Assembly: GCF_014066305.1 (NCBI RefSeq)
Contig: NW_023501119.1
Coordinates: forward strand, 1 to 64,000
Reading direction: 5' to 3'
Length of the DNA stretch: 64,000 nt
Source of the DNA: Letharia columbiana
Lineage: Eukaryota > Ascomycota > Lecanoromycetes > Lecanorales > Parmeliaceae
The position numbers and the translations under genes are program-made. The notes below the pieces were generated by a model. It saw only the letters and a program-made list of their open reading frames with translations, was not told the origin of the DNA and did not search any database. Positions within the stretch are counted from its first letter, which is position 1. Every line of letters starts with the position of its first letter. Positions 54,145-64,000 of the stretch are shown in pieces.

Positions 54145-56602
54145 TCACACAGGCCACGCTCCTGGGACTACCTCTTCTTCATCATCGCCGCTGAGATATT
54201 CGCCGAGGGGCGGGTACCGATCTTCTTCTGGAACGTCTTGAAGGTCTTGAATATCATGTAATAACTCCTCCGTAGCACGGATGAAATCCATATCGTCAGA
54301 ACCATTGCGTGGCCTTCTCCACTCCGGTATCCCCTTGCTTTCGCAATACCCATCCCATTTGAGCCCATTCCTCATCTTCAGAAGGTCAAAAGCTGTATGC
54401 CCATCTGCGTTTCTTGCATGCAGATCTAGCTTGGTGAGGTCTGCATTGCGCATTACCTGATAAAGCTCGTAAAAAGGGTCGATAGTATAAGTACGCGTGA
54501 TAACAAGATGTAAGATAGTGTTTCCTGCTACATCTCGGACATCAAGGCGGGCGCCAGCGCGGGCAAGCACTTCGAAGGACCCGGGACTCATATAATGGAG
54601 AGCATACATTATGGCAGATTCCCCGTTCTCATCCACCATTTCGAGGTCGGCCCCGAAATCGATCAATTGCTGTATGCGAAGTGGTGAATAGTCTTGAAAG
54701 CTGTTCTCGCTTATGCGCATGAGTATAGTCACATCCTCGACGCCACACCACTCCGCATGGTGGTTGATATCAATGCCATGTCTGACGAGTAGATTATCGA
54801 TTGCTATATTATTATCTTCATCTTCAAGTTTCTCCCAGCATCCTGGCCATCGCTGCCACAACTTCCAGAATTCTCTGTCGTTAGAGAAACTAAGAGTCGC
54901 ACCGGCATCCAGAAGAGCTTTTGTAATTTCATAGTCTAGGAAATTGCCGCTAGCTACCAGGATAGAGGGATCGCCGACATTCGGATCGGCTCCTCGCCCT
55001 AGCAATAAGTGGACGTAATCCCTTTTCCGGTGAGCGACCGAATACCACAAAGCGCTTCGATCATCTTTATCTAGTTCGTTGATACTGTTCGAGCTTTGCA
55101 GCTCGACATCTAACGAACGACGGCTTAGTCCACACACTATTTGGTGAAGTATCCTGAAGCCTTGACCCTCGATATAGCATTCCCATTCAATCATAGGGAA
55201 CATGAGTATGTCAACTCGGAGTTGTTTTGGCCACGTAATTCAAAAGAAAGTGGGTCGAGAACGAGGCTTTCCCAGATTATGCTTTCTGCTTGAGGTGTGA
55301 TAGATGATCGATTGGAGGAATCGCCGTAAGCTAAAAGGTACTCTACTATATCCCAACCATGAAGCTTAGCGGCACACTGGACAACAAGAATCATTAACAG
55401 TTCACCTCAAAATTGAATATCTTTATGTTTATTCTTACAGCAAGAAGAGTTCTCCCAAGTGTATCAATATCATACGGCGTACAATCTCCGTTAGTGATAA
55501 CTGATTTCAGCAAATCAAGATTTCTCTCCAACACTGCCTTGAAAGCGATGTCATTCAAAGAGTCTATGACCCGTGGAACTCTCAACACAAACTCCGGAGC
55601 GTAAGGCGGAGACGAAGTGAACCACATGAAGATCATACGACTTATCAGCCACCGCGGTAAACGATACTGTACAGATACGCGCGGTGCAGCGCGAGCCCTG
55701 CATAGCTCGATATCGCACTGAGTCCCAAATATGGAAGGACCAGCTGTCTCGATATAGCCACTGCCGATGAGTTTGGAGAAGATGCCTGAGGGGCCGAGTT
55801 TTCTTCGAACATGACACTTGCAGACGCAATATTTGTTACACAAGCTGATTGTCCGCACTCGTCGGATGTAGAGATCGTTTTGAGGATCGAGATGGGACTT
55901 GTGCTGGCTCGACTGAAGTGCTATACTATTCTCGGTAGTTGTAAAGTTCGGTTGGGAGCTTGATTCGATGGCCACTTGTCGAACATCACCCATGGATGCA
56001 GCTAGAGCGGCTCGAGTGGGCGGAGACCCTTCCAGTAGCTGCGTTACCTGTGTAGCGAAAGCGGCCATCTGGCTGCTTAGTTGTCGATGCTCAAAGAGTA
56101 CTTGACTGGTGACTTGGGATACGTGTTGTACGGTTGTACTTTTGGACAATCTCAGCGATCAGTAAAGTGCTTCTCACTTGCAGATGCGGAGAAAGAGAAG
56201 CTAGCCATACCTGGTGTTGACGCCGACCAAGGCCACCAGATTAGCTATGATATCTCTCAACTGCCCACGTAGCCGTTCAACGTCATGCCCACTGCGTATC
56301 CATTGCAATCTGTCGACTTTGCTGCTTTCCCCAGCTTTCGTCAGCCGATACTGGACCAGAGAGTTAAGTTCGACCACTTTTTTGCTACCACTTTCAAGCA
56401 GCCTTTTCAGCTCGGAGTCAGCATTATCGCGAGCACCAGGTAGGTTTTGGATCGCTTCCAACACGGCTTCGAACTGCGAAATGTCGGCCAGCAGATCCTC
56501 CAGCCCGTCGGAAGCACCTCGTAGCACTTTGATGCCGTTGATGCCGGTTTTGGTAGCGCCAATGACGGTGATGATGCTTGCGGCGAGGGAGAAGGGATCC
56601 AT
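54145..56602 (-). CDS. Ankyrin-repeat protein with fungal STAND-like N-terminus; one frame break
   Basis: Exon 1 (56602-56211) starts MDPFSLAASIITVIGATKTG, the N-terminal helix domain common to many fungal NLR-like and ankyrin proteins. Exon 2 (56150-55439) has a Cys-rich CVCKCHVRRKLG block and RLPRWLISRM...RVPRVID, typical of a fungal ankyrin family lacking NACHT. Exon 3 (from 55376) starts the ankyrin repeats (LHGWDIVEYLLAYGD). At about 55199-55202 the frame changes without a usable intron: SELTYS is followed in the next frame by MFPMIEWECYIEGQGFRILHQIV. Further ankyrin repeats run to an acidic end (GDDEEEV). Either one base was lost (or two gained) and this is a young pseudogene, or the sequence has an error. 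Function is unknown. Confidence 0.72.
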
Positions 56603-59438
56603 TACAAAGACAGTGGATGATTCACTGCTTTGGATCACGGGGCAGGTAGATTGACACTTGAAGTGGCAATCTAGCTGGGCTGCCTTAAGCCGCTGCCACA
56701 AAAGTTCAGGTTGCTGATATATTAGATGGCAGAGCACAGAGTAAGTATGACTGAAGAAAAAGAAAAGTAAGCGCGGAAAGCAGGCAGACACTCAAACCCA
56801 CCCCCCCTTTTCCGCCGCAGTTTGTTCAGCTCAGCCTGGCGCTAGCAAATGCATCATGATAAGCTTGCATGTGTGTCCAGGTATGATTGGATACTCCACT
56901 CAGACTCTCGCTGCAAGGCGCTGGGCTCAGCCATTTTGGCGAACAAATTGATTGGGATACCCCAGGGTCAGCAGCAATCCTGGAGGCGCATTCAGGTTTT
57001 TGATGGAGACGGCTTTTGTGTCGTCAGCCTTGCACTGGAAAGAACAGGCACACCTTGCCACCTTGCTTGTGAAGGCTGTGGGTCATTCGCCAAAGGAACA
57101 GACGATGTAGCTCTTGTTGATGCATTGGTCGCAAAAATGAGATTAAATATGAGTGAGTAAGATAAAGATAAGAAAAGGAAAGAAGGGAAGTTTCTTCTAA
57201 AATAATGAGGCTTTTTAATTGCACGAGAGATCGAAGTTGAGGGGTGAGGGATATTGGAGATCAGTTTTAATAACAGGAAGGAAAGATATGGGGTTCGTAT
57301 TGAGTAGTAATATTTATGGATGCACGTGAAATGGTGGCGTTACGGCGGCTTCAAGCGGTGCATGATCTACAGAAAACTAAAGTTTTTCCTACGATCTGGG
57401 ACTAGACGCCGCGGTTCACTGTTCTGTTTGAGTCTGGTGTCCTCCAGTCTCAACCGCTGACTTGAGCTACATAACCCTGACGACGTACTCCATCCAAAGT
57501 TGAAAAATCTTTTCGGATTTTTTGCTGGGATGGCGGCGTTAGCACTGTTTGCGGAGTGAGAATTGTATAAAGAAGAACAAAGGTGCAAAGTTATACGCTT
57601 GTGATGTGGATGCAGCAGAATTTGACTCAGGAATCGGAATTGCATCTCAGTGGCGTGATCAATGCCGTATAAAGAGAGCATTCAGGGTGTAGTTGTGACC
57701 TAAACCGTGGATTGAGGCGGCTTTTCCTTGATGTGGATGAATCTGGTAACGACACCCACATCCTCTCAATGTTCTGTGGCACCAGGATTCTGCTCTTCCA
57801 ACTCCAAAAGTCCTGGCTCACGCAATTTTTCATGCATAAGGTAATATATGATGTGAACGTCACTCATTTTTTTTCTGGACATTGTTGTGGCCCAGCGGAT
57901 CTTCACTGGGCTGGGATCCTTCTTCGGATCCCGAACGTTGTTGAATAGAGCTCCAGGTTGGGAGCAAGTCACTACCTCTCAACGCTGTCATCTGCCGTAC
58001 GGGTGCTGACTGAGTCCTCAATTAATCTTCACAGCTGGCAAAAGCAGTCCAAAAGTGCTGATACTTAGAGGCTTCACCACAACCTTCTGTCTCTGACGTC
58101 AAGTCACCACATTTTTGCCCTCCAGGATGCTCCACGTAGTCGACATCCTGATGTCCCAAGGCCCAGCAATTCCCAATCTGTCCGCCGAAGTCCTCTTCGC
58201 TACGTACGCACGTGCTTGCGCTTCTATATTCTCCCATTCCATCACGCGCGGACCCAAGATGTCGTCTCGGTCTTCCCGGCCCTTGCATCACGAAGCCAGG
58301 TTCGGCAAGTGCAGTCTCGATCTCCTACCGGACCAGAGTACCCCACCCTCCAAATATCGAGTAGCTGACCTCAGTCACTACCTCGATGATGGTTATGCGA
58401 ACCAGTAGCAGGCTGGGGCCATCTTGAGGAATGCTCTTGCTTTCGAAGCGCCAGAGATCCTTGCCTGTTTTAGCGAAGCCGGTATTAAGATTATGGGGCG
58501 TAGTACCCGATGTTATGGGATCTGTAGTGTCGTGCAGAGTGGGTAGGGTGGCGTTGGCGTCCTGTACGCCTCGATCGTAGAGCGCAACATGTAGGAGCCG
58601 GATACAAGATGGTCTCTAAGCCGTGTCAGTATTGCTAGAGGCATGTCCGTGCTTGGCTGGTGACTTATCCGGGTCACTTACAGTAGCCATTGCAGTGTAT
58701 GGAATCTTGGAGAGGACGTCCTCTTGCAAGGCACCTTGGCTCTTAATCAATCAACGCTGGGCTCCGAGTCCACTTGATAGACCGAGCTTGAGGATAGGTC
58801 GTCTATCTATCCATGACCATAAAGCATTTGCGAAAAAAGATATTGCATCCTGAGAGGGCGAAGGGCCGTTGGCTTCCAGCCTTGATCTTAATTGGGTCGA
58901 AGGTTGCGTAAGCATGCCTTCCAAGCTGAGAATGCGTGGTAGCTGTGGCTACAGGCGTGATCCATGCTAGCAGATAAAAGCGCAAATAGTGTGACGGTAA
59001 CGAGTAATGCGATTCCCTGATAGAGAAAGGAAAGATGAGAGGGTTTTGAAGGACTCGAGGGGATGGGTCAGCCCTATAGCGATCGGGCGCTAGTTTCTCC
59101 GCATCCGATGCCGCAAAGCGAGAAATTCCGTCAGATGGAGAATTTTCTGGTGGGGAAAATTGGCACGTCCACACACGAATTGCTTTTCCCTAAACAAAAA
59201 CTTCCACGTGAGCCCGTCAACGCTCACAAATTCGACACACATTTCCTCCCTTTCGGTCTGCCTACTCGCCTCTACAATTGAATTTGAGTGAACCCGTTTG
59301 CAAAGTGTGTGCGCTCCCACAAAGTTGTGACCCCCCCACAGGCCTCACGTGGCGCTCAACGTGCCCCGGATTTCATCTCTGCTCAGGATACGAAGGAGAA
59401 TACCACCATAGCCGCATGCTGGGGGCCTAGAAGCAACC
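56603..59438. other. Intergenic region (divergent promoters)
   Basis: About 2.8 kb between the ankyrin gene and ARG5,6. Frames up to about 120 codons occur on both strands (for example 58022-58291 minus, 58115-58408 plus) without family likeness. I found no TGACTCA-type general amino-acid control site in the last 400 bp. Confidence 0.4.

Positions 59439-64000
<4,562 letters not shown>

Overview
The window comes from a filamentous ascomycete (Pezizomycotina). Genes are spaced and mostly short-introned, with GTRNGT donors, CTRAC-type branch sites and introns of 50-90 bp. Several protein families are typical of filamentous fungi: NACHT/ankyrin STAND proteins, fungal rhodopsin-domain membrane proteins, DUF7703, GMC oxidoreductases and Zn2Cys6 regulators. 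The first 1.8 kb is a transposon so depleted of C that it reads as almost pure TpA, the mark of repeat-induced point mutation (RIP). The class is not certain; Dothideomycetes would fit but is a guess.

Layout. 2-1820: RIP-destroyed Tc1/mariner (pogo/Fot1-like) element with intact inverted repeats. 2.2-3.7 kb (-): membrane-anchored GH16 glucanase. 7.8-9.9 kb (+): THI20-type thiamine gene whose kinase half is damaged while its TenA half is intact. 10.4-13.7 kb (+): NACHT-ankyrin NLR-like protein. 14.1-15.6 kb (-): decayed gene. 16.4-19.0 kb (+): large conserved protein of unknown function. 19.6-24.5 kb: gene-poor, with satellites and a duplicated polypurine tract. 24.5-26.2 kb (-): rhodopsin-domain membrane protein. 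29.0-30.8 kb (+): NCS1 purine/cytosine permease. 31.1-32.0 kb: C-rich then G-rich minisatellites. 32.2-34.2 kb (-): GMC oxidoreductase. 37.8-39.0 kb (-): DUF7703 membrane protein. 39.7-40.1 kb: candidate hAT-like MITE. 40.2-41.6 kb (-): ruined Zn2Cys6 transcription factor. 42.4-43.5 kb (+): short-chain dehydrogenase. 44.9-46.3 kb (-): zinc-finger/WW protein. 49.5-50.4 kb (-) and 51.1-52.8 kb (+): DUF1275 protein and sulfite oxidase, divergently arranged. 54.1-56.6 kb (-): ankyrin protein with one frame break. 59.4 kb to the end (+): arginine gene ARG5,6/arg-6, cut by the window edge.

The most striking object is ARG5,6. To keep its very conserved protein in frame, at least 26 introns must be removed before the window ends, and exons fall to 24, 17, 13 and 7 nt. 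The 7-nt exon carries the codon of the expected catalytic cysteine. Other genes here have 0-9 introns. The second theme is gene decay: two clear pseudogenes, one probable relic, and two genes with single frame breaks. The genes are otherwise a mixture of primary metabolism (arginine, sulfite, thiamine), transport, and NLR-like proteins. I see no secondary-metabolite cluster, CRISPR, tRNA or rRNA.
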